Assembly: GCA_028751875.1 (NCBI GenBank)
Contig: CM054145.1
Span: 42,501,170-42,565,169 of the forward strand
Direction of reading: 5' to 3'
Length of the DNA: 64,000 nucleotides
DNA from: Rapana venosa
Lineage: Eukaryota > Mollusca > Gastropoda > Neogastropoda > Muricidae
Below, one piece after another: positions 37,715 through 49,900 of the stretch (positions within the stretch are counted from its first letter, which is position 1; each line of letters opens with the position of its first letter). The notes under the pieces were generated by a model. That model was not told where the DNA came from. It saw only the letters and a program-made list of their open reading frames with translations, and did not search any database. The translations under genes were made by a program, and so were the position numbers.

Positions 37715-38295
37715 AACCGATCTTGCCCAAGCTTCACACAGTTATCAAACTTACCAAACTTGTCTAAGTTTCACTATATCATGTGTGATAAAGATAAAGA
37801 TGGCCAAACTTGTCCAAGCTTCAATGTATTGTGTATGCATTGAAGATAACCAAACTTGCCCAAGTTTTAATGTATTAAGCATGCAATGAAGATAGCCAAA
37901 CTTGCCCAAGCTTTAATGTTTTAAGTATGCAATGAAGACCAAACTTGCCCAAGCTTTAATGTATCAAGTGTGCAATGAAGATAACCAAATTTGATTAAGC
38001 TTCCCTGTATTATGCATACAATGAAGATAACCAAACTTGCCTCAACTTTATTGCAGTATGTATGCAATGAAATTGAAAATGTCAACAACTTGCCCAAGCT
38101 TCATTGTACAATGGGTGTGATGCAGATAACCAAACTTGCCCAAGATTCACTGTACTATGAGTGTGGCGCAGATCACCAAACTTGCCCAAGATTCACTGTA
38201 CTGTGTGAGCACTTTAGATGGGAAAACCTTCCCAAGTTCCACTGTATTATGAGTATGATGATAATTACCAAACTTGCCCAAAGTTTTATTCACAA
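37715..38295 (+). repeat. Minisatellite, 46-bp unit, about 12.5 copies
   Basis: Unit contains AACCAAACTTGCCCAAGCTT and TAATGTATTAAGTATGCAAT, then GAAGAT. The phase is held at 46 bp through most copies, with edge copies more diverged. Confidence 0.8.
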
Positions 38296-38694
38296 ATACA
38301 AAAACATTTAAATGAAATCCCAGCTGTTGGTGTTTCTCTTTTGGTTTCGATCCCAAAACTGAAGAGGAGGATGATTCTACTTTTCAACAGGAAAAAACTT
38401 TTCAAATATTTTTGTTTGCATAATTAGTAACCTTTGACTAGATTTTCACACTGTGTATAGCTCTCGAAGTAAAAAGTGGAGTGCATGAAATGGAAACAAA
38501 CAAAACAAAAAAATCACAGTTTGCAGAAATTTGCTCTAAATATTTCAGAAACACCATCACATGAGCAACTTGTACACTTTTTGTGTAAGAAAAGCAGGAA
38601 AATGCTCAATCACAATGAACAATAACAGAAACTATGCAGTTAAGAAGGGAGAAAGTGATTGTCACAATATAAAATACACTGTTATACAAAGAGA

Positions 38695-39275
38695 GACAAC
38701 AAACAAAACAGTTAAGAGAGACAACAAACAAAACAGTTAAGTGCAAGAGAGAAAACAGACAGGCAAGAGTGAGATAGAACGCCACAGCGTAAAAGACAAT
38801 GACATACAGACAGATGAGACAGAAAGTGAGAGAGAATCAAAAACAGACAGACAAGACAAGAAAGTGAGAGAGAACACAAAAACAGAGAGTGAGATAGAGA
38901 GTCCAGTGTAAAAGACAATACATAATAGTTTTATACACCTACAGACAAACAGTGAGAAAGAAAACAGAAATAGACACACAAGAGTGAGAAAGTCACAGTG
39001 TAAAAGACACTAACATACAGACAGACAAGACAGACAGTGAGAGAGAAAACAGAAATAGACACACAAGAGTGAGAAAGTCACAGTGTAAAAGACACTAACA
39101 TACAGACAGACAAGACAGACAGTGAGAGAGAAAACAGAAATAGACACACAAGAGTGAGAAAGTCACAGTGTAAAAGACACTAACATACAGACAGACAAGA
39201 CAGACAGTGAGAGAGAAAACAGAAACAGACAACAAGAGTGAGAAAGTCACAGTGTAAAAGATACTAACATCAGGT
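38695..39275 (+). repeat. Satellite block, 85-bp unit
   Basis: Tandem units built on CAGTGAGAGAGAAAACAGAA, AGAGTGAGAAAGTCACAGTG and TAAAAGACACTAACATACAG. The last units are nearly identical with 85-bp spacing (for example starts at 39035 and 39120). Confidence 0.8.
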
Positions 39276-39594
39276 ACAGTACTGAGGGAAGAGTGTTTTT
39301 TCCTGAAATGGCTTGGGGGTCCAGGGGGCAATTGTGGGGTGAAGGGGCAGAGCCTCTTGTGAGGGTCTGGGGGCATTGCCCCCTGAAGCTGAAGGTTTTT
39401 CAGTACTTCTTGGCTGTAAAGAAGCCTCTCCTTGAATTTATTTCATCTCTTCATACTAAGCAATCTCTGCCCTAAAATAAGCTCTCCTTTATCAGTCATT
39501 TCTTCAACCCAAAGGAGGTTTTATACACAAGTAATCACATAGCAAAAATAAGGACATATCTAGACAAATGTGCAGTAACACGGAGGGAGGAAGA

Positions 39595-39857
39595 AAGAGA
39601 AAGAGAGAAAGGACAGACAGACAGACAGACAGACATACAGAGAGACAGAGCACAGAGAGACACAGAGAGACACAGAGCGAGACAGAGAGAGAGATTGTGA
39701 TGGTGGGGAAGCACATGGAATAATACCCCCAAAAGCAGCGTGCGTGTATGTGTGTGTGTGTGTGTGTGTGAAAAATCTGTGTTTGTGTGTGAAAACTCTG
39801 TGTGTGTGTGTGAGAGAGAGAGAAAGACAGAGACAGTGAGGCAGAGAGAGATAGAAG

Positions 39858-39938
<81 letters not shown>

Positions 39939-40038
39939 GTGTGTATGTTGTATGTGTGAGTGAGAGAGAGAGAGAGATAAGAGAGAGAGACAGAAAAGAG
40001 AAAGAGAGAGAGTGTGCGTGTTTGTGTAAGACAGAGAG

Positions 40039-40128
<90 letters not shown>

Positions 40129-40160
40129 GAAGAGAGTGAGTGTGTGAAAGAGAGAGTGAG

Positions 40161-40249
<89 letters not shown>

Positions 40250-40262
40250 GAGAGAGAGAGAG
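39595..40262. repeat. Compound GACA/GA/(GT)n region
   Basis: Two long GT arrays (39860-39937 and 40164-40243) embedded in GA- and CAGA-rich blocks; about 670 bp almost entirely simple sequence. Confidence 0.92.
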
Positions 40263-40665
40263 GCTCTCCATGAAAAAGAAAGGGGAGGCTGGTCAGCCTG
40301 CTGATTGTTTCCTAAACATTGCCCTCTGACTGCACCCACAGCTGAAGCCGAACAGTCAGTGAAAGCCCACCACCCTCACCCACTCTTCCCCTTCCCTCTT
40401 CCTACCATCCCCTTTCTGGTCCATCCCTTTCATGAGAACTGAAACCTATTGTTGAAACACATGTGCGCTTCTTTCAACAGAGACAGGCCACTTGCTAGCC
40501 AGTGATGACTCAAGAAGTCTGGTCTGTCTGGTCATTGTCTTTTACACGTGACTTTCTTGTCTTATACTCTGTGACTTTCTATTTCACTGTCTGTCTGATC
40601 TGTCTGTATGTCATTGTCTTTCACTTCGTGGCTTTCTCACTCTTGTGTGTCTGTTTCTGTTTTCT

Positions 40666-41540
40666 TTTTTTTCCTTTTTTTTTTCTTTTTTTTGCTGCCT
40701 CATCTTCTGTGACGTCCCCCGTCCTGCTGTTCCCATGTCGCTCATTCCAATCTCCCCGCCACAACCATACCCAGATTTGTTATGTCTCATCCCAAGCGTC
40801 GGAGGTCCACAGGGAGCCAATCACCATCAGGCCGCCGTGGGGCCACCAGCCAGAGGGGCCCTGCACTGCTGCTGGGTCACTTTGGCAGTGTTCAGTGGTG
40901 CCTGTTCTGAGCTAACATACGCAGAACACCACCTACTAAGCCCCCTACTAACGACAGTATTAGCTCAGTCGCGGATCCAGACTGAGTGAGTTGCCCACCC
41001 GAGGTGGCAACCACCACAACGTCCCTCCAACGACCGTCCCCCGCGAACCTCCAACCCCAAAGGCTTTGACACAAATTCACCACAGGCACAGAAGTGTATG
41101 GGCAAACCGAACCTGAGGTCACCATGAGACCAGAGAAACTGGGACCACCGAATCAGAGGCAATTTTTTTAAATTGCATGATGATCAATGACAATGAGGAT
41201 GACGTAATTATGCTGCTGTGGAAGTGCATATGCTTTGAGACTACTTGACAGGGTTGTACTCTACGCTTACTATCATAATATATCCCGGCGTCAACCGGGC
41301 CCGAGAGATACAGACACCTGCAGTGTTGGTCAGGTAATTTGAGCAACACTCTCAAACTCGCATCCATTAAGTGGATGAAGCTCGACTGTGTGGTCCCAGT
41401 CTTCCCACTGAGCCCACAGCACACTCACTCTGGGTAGGAGCCGGCCGGAGTCCAAAAAATCCCTATGACTCTTATGGGAACCGAACCCGCGACCTTCCAG
41501 TCCATAACCCAAGGCGCTAACCACTGCGCCATGGCGGCTG
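40666..41540 (-). mobile_element. R875 retroposon, full-length copy
   Basis: 875 bp flanked by a perfect 19-bp target duplication, GTGTCTGTTTCTGTTTTCT (40647-40665 and 41541-41559). Read on the minus strand it opens with a tRNA-like head: A box TGGCGCAGTGGTT (41531-41519) and B box GGTTCGGTTCC (41487-41477). About 700 bp of non-coding body follow, and it ends in an A-rich tail (T-rich on the plus strand at 40666-40693). No reverse transcriptase is present. The head, tail and duplication show mobilisation by a LINE; the length is large for a SINE. Confidence 0.85.
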
Positions 41541-41794
41541 GTGTCTGTTTCTGTTTTCTCTCTCACTGTCTGTCTACAATATTAAAACTATTATGTTTAG
41601 AGAGAGAGAGAGTGAGAGAGTGTGTGTGAGAGAGAGATGTCAAGAAGAGAAGGGAAGTAATCCACATGTAAGAGTTATATCCCTTTAGGCCAAACCCGGA
41701 TTTTTGAGGGTTTCTTTTTTGTTGTTTTTTGTTTGTTTGTTGATTTTTTCCTTTTCACAGATTTCCGCGAATTCACGGAGATGTACCATGCCTG

Positions 41795-42320
41795 AACATA
41801 CAGACAGATAAGACAGAAAGTGAGAGGGAAAACAGAAAAAAACAGTGAAATAGACAGTCCAGCATAAAAGATAATGACATAATAGTTTAATACTGTAGAC
41901 AGACAGTGAGAGAGAAAACAGAAACAGTGAAATAGACAGTCCAGCATAAAAGATAATGACATAATAGTTTAATACTGTAGACAGACAGTGAGAGAGAAAA
42001 CAGAAACAGACAGTGAAATAGACAGTCCAGCATAAAAGATAATGACATAATAGTTTAATACTGTAGACAGACAGTGAGAGAGAAAACAGAAACAGACAGT
42101 GAAATAGACAGTCCAGCATAAAAGATAATGACATAATAGTTTAATACTGTAGACAGACAGTGAGAGAGAAAACAGAAACAGACACACAAGAGTGAGAAAG
42201 CCACAAAGTAAAAGACAATGACATACAAACAGATCAGACAGACAGTGAGATAGAAAGTCACAGAGTAAAAGACAAGAAAGTCACCATGTAAAAAACAATG
42301 ACCAGACAGACCAGACAGAA
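41795..42320 (+). repeat. Satellite block, 81-87-bp unit
   Basis: About four units with CAGTCCAGCATAAAAGATAA, TGACATAATAGTTTAATACT and GTAGACAGACAGTGAGAG. Related in sequence to the 85-bp block at 38.7 kb. Confidence 0.8.
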
Positions 42321-42960
42321 AGGAAGAGAGAAAACAGAAATAGGCAGTGAGATACAAAGACACAGTGTAAAAGACAATGAGAAAATAGAAACAGGCAGTG
42401 AAATATGAAGTCACAGTGTAAAAGACAATGAGAAAATAGAAACAGGCAGTGAACTATGAAGTCACAGTGTACAAGACAATGAGAAAACAGAAACAGGCAG
42501 TGAAATATGAAGTCTCAGTGTAAAAGACAATGAGAAAACAGAAATAGGCAGTGAAATATGAAGTCACAGTGTAAAAGACAATGAGAAAACACAAATAGGC
42601 AGTGAAATATGAAGTCACAGTGTAAAAGACAATGAGAAAACACAAATAGGCAGTGAAATATGAAGTCACAGTGTAAAAGACAATGAGAAAACAGAAATAG
42701 GCAGTGAAATATGAAGTCACAGTGTAAAAGACAATGAGAAAACAGAAACAGGCAGTGAAATATGAAGTCACAATGTAAAAGACAATGAGAAAACAGAAAC
42801 AGGCAGTGAAATATGAAGTCACAGTGTAAAAGACAATGAGAAAACAGAAACAGGCAGTGAACTATGAAGTCACAGTGTACAAGACAATGAGAAAACAGAA
42901 ATAGGCAGTGAACTATGAAGTCACAGTGTAGAAGACAATGACATACAGACTAACAGGACA
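42320..42960 (+). repeat. Satellite block, 51-bp unit, about 11 copies
   Basis: Unit CAGGCAGTGAAATATGAAGT, CACAGTGTAAAAGACAATGA, GAAAACAGAAA with exact 51-bp spacing in the middle (for example 42547 and 42598). A shortened derivative of the longer satellite unit. Confidence 0.85.
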
Positions 42961-42973
42961 GAGAGTGTGAGAG

Positions 42974-43006
<33 letters not shown>

Positions 43007-43009
<3 letters not shown>

Positions 43010-43312
43010 TCTGCTGACCTGGGTTTGAATCTCATTCAAGAGTATGTTTCCTCTGGAGTTAACATCAGTGCCAACTCCACTTCCCCTGAAACTCCTTCGG
43101 ATGAGACAATAAACCAAGGTCCCATTTGCAAACTCATGCAGAACATCTTGCGCACATGTTAAAACCTGTTCCGCTTTTCGGAAGAGTAGGCCATTATGTG
43201 CTGGTGGGAATGGATGACAAAATTTACAAAACTGCATACACACAGGGACTGGCTGTAAAAACACACATGAGTGCTTATTCTACTATGCTTGAAATAAAAG
43301 CATAAATAAATA
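43007..43312 (+). mobile_element. SINE-B copy
   Basis: CTGACCTGGGTTTGAATCTC (decayed B box), GGAGTTAACATCAGTGCCAA, the core, and the 3' end with GAGTGCTTATTCTACTATGC. Confidence 0.75.
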
Positions 43313-43542
43313 ACACACGCACACACACACACACACACACACATGGAATCGCACACATACACACACACACACCAAAACACTCATCCACCCATCCACACAC
43401 ACACACAAACACACACACAAACACACATATAACACATAACACACACACAAACACACACACACACAAACACACACACACACCAACACACACAACACACACA
43501 CACACTACACACACAACACACACACACACACAACACACACAC

Positions 43543-43575
<33 letters not shown>

Positions 43576-43642
43576 CACACACACACACACACACACACAC
43601 CACACACAAACAACACACACAGACACACACACACACAGAAAA
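43313..43642. repeat. (CA)n region adjoining CEP97 exon 9
   Basis: About 330 bp CA with AACAC interruptions, ending only about 5 bp from the CEP97 exon 9 donor. Confidence 0.92.
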
Positions 43643-43647
43643 CTAAC

Positions 43648-43762
43648 CTGTTGAGAGGAGACAAGGGGGCAGACAGTGGCCAGGTAAGTGACCATCAAGA
43701 CGTGTTGGCCTGGCAGCATGTGTTGGATGTAACCCTGCTGGTACAGCCACGCTGCCTGCTGT
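43648..43762 (-). CDS. CEP97: CEP97 exon 9
   Basis: Acceptor TGTCTGCAG inside a (CA)n-rich region, donor GTTAGT. Encodes QQAAWLYQQGYIQHMLPGQH then VLMVTYLATVCPLVSSQQ, matching human AEWLYSQGKGRAYRPGQH and YLATVCPL. Ends in phase 0; no continuation was recognised further left. Confidence 0.93.
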
Positions 43763-43922
43763 CTGCAGACACACACACACACACATGCATGCAAGGAGAC
43801 GTGTGCACGTGCGCGCATGCACATACATACATACACATGTATACGCACACATGGTCACACAGAGGCACACATGCACACATGCACACACGAACACACGCAC
43901 ACACACACACAAATGCATACAT

Positions 43923-43965
<43 letters not shown>

Positions 43966-46900
43966 GTCACACACAACACAAACATACACTCACACACAAA
44001 CACACACACACACAATGCGTCACATACACACACACACACACAAAACACACACACGCATGCGCACACACACACACGCATGTGTGCACACACACACCAAACA
44101 CATCACAAAATCATACCTTTTGAGTTCTTCTGAGGCACAGAGGGTATAAAGTAACAATACAAAATCATATGAACAACCAACCACAGACAGGAATCTGGGT
44201 TTTTTTCAGAAAAAAATAGTCCCTTATAAACTCTGCACTGCTCCTTTTAGATGACCATACTGGGCCCACACTGGGTGGGATGTGCAGTGCCTGGTCTTCT
44301 CCTGCGCTTGTGACTCTGCAGGAGGTTGTCCACAGGCCTCCACCAACACATTCCAACTTCAGACCAGTCTAGCAGGTAACCTCTCTCGGTGGAGGATGCC
44401 CAGAACTAATGTTGTTATCAAGCCTGTCGTATGCACCCATGCTGCATTCACCGCAGCTCGAGACTCTGCCTGCCCACCATGGTTCATGTCCCCAGCAAGA
44501 GGACACCCACGCATTAACGCTGCATGGAGGTGTGACTACTCAGTTCACTCCCCAACCCCAGAGAGTGGAAGATCTTTGCAGAGAAAATACTTCACTTTCA
44601 CAAGCTATTTACTGTAACTCATAAGGGGGGGGGGGCGGGGGGGGGGGGGGTTGTTGGGTGTTTTTACCAGCTTCAACCAAGTTCAGAAACCAAGACAGGT
44701 TACTTATGCTGCAATGTAAGCAGATTTTGTTTATTCCTTTGTTCAGATTCAAATAATTTCCTGAATGTATAAATATCCCAGGAGGCACCGTGGTCGAGTG
44801 GTTTAGGCGGTCAACTCGTGATCCAGAGGTCGCGGGTTCGATCCCCGCTCGGCTCGGTGTTGTGTCCTTGGGAAAGACACTTTACTCCTATGTTCCTCAC
44901 TCCACCCAGGTGTACAAGTGGGTACCAGCTCTGCTGGGGAAGTATCTGGCGACAGACTAGCGTCCTGTCACAGGGGTGGTGAAAAACCATCAGTTCGCTT
45001 AACGCTACAGAAACCGGGATAAGCTCCGGCTCTATGGGCCTTCTGGCTCGAAAGAACATACATAAATATCCCACTCTTTTTAAGATCCTTCATGACATAG
45101 GTCAGTGACATAACCTGAAGCAAACTGACCACACAGTCACCTTTGACAAAGTTTGTAAGACTAACTAAATCTCAGGCAGATTCAGCGCTATATAAATTCC
45201 ATACATTATTATTATTATTATTATTATCACTGGCAACACATGCTGGAAGCTACTTCACGATTTCAAGAAGTGGCTTGGCAAAACCTCACTTCAAATCAGC
45301 AGTAGCAACGAGTGAAGATCACTAACACTTATTTAAATCATTCTTTTAAATCATTTATTTCAATAAAAGATTTTTTTCAAAAATGAAGAACGTTTTGGTG
45401 ACAGAATACCACCTCAGGTGAGGTGAGGCAAGAATACCAGCATCCCATCCCCTCCACTCCCAAGAAAGAAAAAAAAAAATTTTTGTGAAGGGAAATAACT
45501 CTTTCAGGGTTTTGCACTTTTTTTGGTGCCATTTCACACTCATGGTGTCAATAAATAAAATGCATGAAATTTCTTTGGAGTCTGCTTTACGAATGCTCAC
45601 ATCTTAATTCAAACAAAAATACATCAATACATGTAAGACAATATAATAATACTTATTTTGCCTTCACTAAAAACTGCCATGCACTTGGGACGTGGCACAA
45701 AGACTAACCTTTCATTGTCCTGCACCAAGAAACCGTCCAACACCTGCAGCGCAGGACAGCAGCACAGGAGGTAGGGGCGATAGTCAAACCCTGTCAGATG
45801 GCTCAGGAAGATAGACAACAATGAAAGGATGATTGATAGAGAGCATAGAAAACATCTCAACAATCACAGACCTGATCCCAGCGCTGAGGGAGAAGGAAAC
45901 TGTCCTGACAACAACTTGAGAATTATTAGATTTTTTTGCTTTTCTTTGCTTTTTGTTTGCTTGGTTGGTTGATTGGTTTAGGGTTTGTTTGTTTTTTTGT
46001 TGGGGTTTTGTTTGTTTGGGGTTGGGGGGAGGGGGGGATTGCTGGTTTGGGGGGTGGGGGTGGGGGGGGGGGGGGGTTGTAGGTTTGTAGGTTTTTTGGT
46101 TTGTTCGTTTGCTTGCTTGCTTGTTTGTTTGTGTGTTTGTTTTGGGGTTTGGTTTGTTGTTGCTGTTTTTGTTTGGTTTGGTTTTTTTGTGTGTGGTGGT
46201 TTTTTCTTGGGTTGGGTATTTTGGGGGGGGGGGGGGGGGGGGGGGACAAGAGATAGACAAGTTTCATGCTTTAAAAAATAAGGCAAACTGTTTTGATACC
46301 TTCAAAATGAAAATTCAATTCATGATTTATAGTTTAATAACTGTAAAGTAGTACATTTTACAGACTATCTAAACCCCAAATGGACATGATTTGAATGTTT
46401 TCACAAAGATGTATCTAGTGTTTTCAGCTGGCTTTGGTGGGGGGGTTTTCCCTTGATCATAATTATGAATTCACAAAGTAGATTTTATGTTTCACAATAA
46501 CATCAATCCTGCTGCACTATATTGCATTAAACTGTACTGGTATCTATACTGCAACATCATTTGAAAGATGTCCACCAGAACATCAAGACAACTAGATGTG
46601 GACTTCATTAAAAGCCAAACAGTGATCAGACAGACAAAGGATATTCTTTGTTGGCGGTCATTTCCACACATGGATTTTGGGCCACAGACAACTGCTCCAG
46701 CTGGGTAAGAAAACACAGGCCTGTCATCTGAAACAGCCATGCCTTTTTCCATCACCTAATGATGACAACGACAATGATGACAATAATAATGATGATAATG
46801 ATCACAGCAGCAATGATGATGATGATGATGATGATGATGATTGATTATATTATTATTATAAATTATTATTATTATTATTATGATATAATACAGAAAAGAA

Positions 46901-49900
46901 TGACAACAAAAACATATTCTCTTTTTTTCCTTTCTTCGCAATTTTTTTTTAAAAAAGGCTTGACAATCTTGTTGATCTGTATTATGTATTTGTCACACTC
47001 TCACAATGTTAGAAGGTCACAACTTTCACCTTTCATAATCCGTTGTCAGTTTTGTCCACTTTCTGATTTTTCCTAATGGGAGTGTCACTGGGTAAAGGGT
47101 ATGAGGACAGAAAATGCTCTGCATACAAAAAAAATCATTAACTCATTGAGGTTGTTTCCTTTACTGTGACGTGCCGAAGCTTAAGAATCAGCAGAATTAC
47201 GAATTTTTAAAAAAAAACACTAAGCAATGTTTAACTCAAGGGAAAGTACTCTGGCCTGTAGGGCAATCATTTTTCTAAATACAGTTGCTTTCCTTGACCA
47301 TAAGCTTGCCTAGTTTTTGTCTGTTGGCTAATTTTGTTTGACATGTCAACAAGTGATAACTTTGGGATTTCAGGCTCTCCAGTGTTATGATTCTTTAAAA
47401 AAAGAAATCTGTTGTACAAAAAGTGACATCAGATGGATTCAGCCAGCTTCAGGGAACTTTATCAAAACTTTTTATTTTTCAGCATTCAGTGACATATTTT
47501 GAAAATTTGTAAAAAATAAATACAGTCATCTGTTAAAAAACTGTGAAACAATCTCAAAAGTAGACATTATGAACTTTTCAATGATGTATAATGTGTATGT
47601 CATTATTATATTGGGTAAGTCTACTGAATTTTTTTAATATAGCCAAAATCACACGTCACCACAAAATGGCAGGATCCATTTCACTGCGACTCCAGTGAGT
47701 TAAAACTGGCATTCTGTTTCCTTTTCATCAGCAGACAGCAGGCAACAATCCTATCTGCTACACATGACAAATGCAACAAAAAGGAGCATTTACACTGACC
47801 AACTCCTAAACACTGTTTCATGGAACAAAGTTTTGTCGGAACAATAAACAGTTGATCTTCAGTGGAAAGCCCTAAAGTTTATGCTAAACAGTCAACTGAG
47901 CACAATTTAAGGGAAACAAACCCAAGGGTATCAGCAAAGAAAACCTTCTTCTGCACTATTCACAGGCGCATAGCATGCACAACAGAAATGCACAAAAACT
48001 GCACAAGTACTAAAAAAAAATGTACACACCATAAAAAAAAACCAATAAAACCACAAAAAAGCTCACAAAAACCCAAAACAGATACTAAATCCAGGGTAGG
48101 GGGCCCATAAGAGGATGCTTTTGAATCCATAAGAGACACTGATACTAAGTGACAAAGTATGGTAAGCAACCTGGCCATGAAGTTTTGAATCCATAAGAGA
48201 CACTGACACCGAGTGACAAAGATTGATAAGCAGCCTTGCCATGAAGTTGCGTACTTTATTTTTAATGACAGCCATTTAGCAAAATGTATCAAAGACAAAA
48301 TGAAGTTAATGTGCTGCAGTCCTGCACACTACATGAGACACTCTGAAAAAGGATCTGCACTGATTCTGCCCCATTAGCCAAGCAGCTCTACAGCAACTTG
48401 AAGAACCTGCAATGTACTGCTGCCATTATCACAGAGAGTGAGTTATCCATAAGGGGCAAACAAAGAAAAAAAAAGGTGCACATAATTTATCACATACATT
48501 GTTTGGGGTTTTATGGAGGGGGACGGTTTCGTTCCTTGGCTAAAGCTCGTAGGTTCACCAATGGTGAGATTTATGCGTATGCAACCGTTCCACCCCCCAC
48601 CCACCTCCTACCCCCCACAACCCACCATCTAGGTAGCTGCATTCCAACTTCGGGGATCTAAACACCACACCTGTGAGCATGCTGGGGTTTTATTTTGTTT
48701 TTATCCATTCCTACCAGCACACAATGGCCTACTCATTCAAAAGGCAGAACAGGTTTCTAACATGTGTGCAAGATGTTCTGCATGTGTTCACACATGAGAC
48801 CTCTGTTTAAGTCTCATCCAAAGGACTTCAGTTTATAGTCTCATCCAAAGGACTTTGACATTCAGTTCGACTTTTTCGTCAAACTGGGAAGGGCGAGGCT
48901 GGGAATCGAACCCAGAACCTCACAGTTTACTTGTTGGCAGGCGAACGTCTTAACCATCCTGCCACCCTCCTTCTTACATACATTGTGAATCCCTGAAGCT
49001 GACCTGTGTGAGATCCTCAATGCTGTTGCCTTGCAGTGACAAGATGCGCAGGGAGAGGGGCAGACACTGAGAAGAGCAGGTCAGGTTGCTGATGGTGTTC
49101 CCATGGAGAAGCAGAGTCTGTAACACACACCGCAGCAACCACAAGTGTTTCACTGTGAACTTGTTGCCATTAATTCAATTACTCTGTATCACATCATTAA
49201 CAACTTAACTAGACTGCTGTGAACTTAACTGCAATAATCTCAATCACTTTATTAAAAAAAAATCATAACAACACAACAATCCTGCTGTGAAACTGTTGCT
49301 ATACTACACTATAACATATCACAATGATCATAATGCTTCTGCTATGAACTAGGTGTAATAACATTCATCATTCTACAGAACACCCCAACATAACTGTTCT
49401 GCTGTGAACTTGTAATTCTCATGCTACTGAGGGGATGATCTGAAGCGAACATGGCTTAAATAGAAGTCTGCCAAATTCAACGATCCTATAAACCAGCAAA
49501 CAAAAAACTAAAACATAAACCAGCTAAAGTGACTTAACCAGTTTCAGTCATGCTACAAAGATTCTGCGACATAGGATACAGTTGCTGAAGATTCTAAACT
49601 CTGCTTTCACTTCCATATCAGGTACATTTGACTCCTCATATAGCTTACAAGATGCCACAGGAACAGCTAGGATCATAGTAAATTCACTGTGTTTATAGCA
49701 CTTTGAATTAACTGTTTGATTTACTGCAAGCAGCTGCTGAACGATTCAGATCAAATGTTTGTGTGGATAATTATCACTTGCTGATTAACTCACATGATAT
49801 CTGTACATACACCTGTATTCAAATTTCCGCCACAATAATTTTTTTAAATTGCTTATGCTCCTTTGATTGGTCCTTCCTCACTTAGTGGCTTTTGTGTCAG

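Larger units (their letters stand above)
40518..42320. repeat. Imperfect inverted repeat of satellite sequence
   Basis: The left arm (40518-40665 plus 41541-41597) is the reverse complement of the right arm (about 42133-42320). R875 splits the left arm; without it the arms are roughly 190 bp each. Confidence 0.7.

Noticed and set aside
37715..38295. CRISPR-like array (regular repeats)
   Set aside because: The 46-bp units are contiguous and diverge gradually, with no unique spacers; a eukaryotic minisatellite.
39290..39400. GGGGGTCCAGGGGGC and GGGGGCATTGCCCCCTGAAG resembling a transposon end
   Set aside because: Only one copy is in the window and I could not find matching inverted termini or a target duplication.
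39504..40339. Long minus-strand frames of about 255 residues with HTHT, SLSL and LSVC repeats
   Set aside because: Products of (CA)n, (GA)n and GACA arrays.
41477..41531. Possible tRNA gene
   Set aside because: A and B boxes belong to the head of an R875 retroposon with poly(A) tail and target duplication; there is no complete cloverleaf as a free gene.
44781..44860. Possible tRNA-Leu/Ser gene
   Set aside because: Part of SINE-C, which has a 200-bp body and 12-bp duplications.
45784..45930. A minus-strand frame with LSINHPFIVVYLPEPSD that mimics the CEP97 LRR cap just before FDYRPY
   Set aside because: It is out of frame with FDYRPY and the true LEQLSVAQNPC exon was found at 46636-46727; this stretch is the intron's polypyrimidine region.
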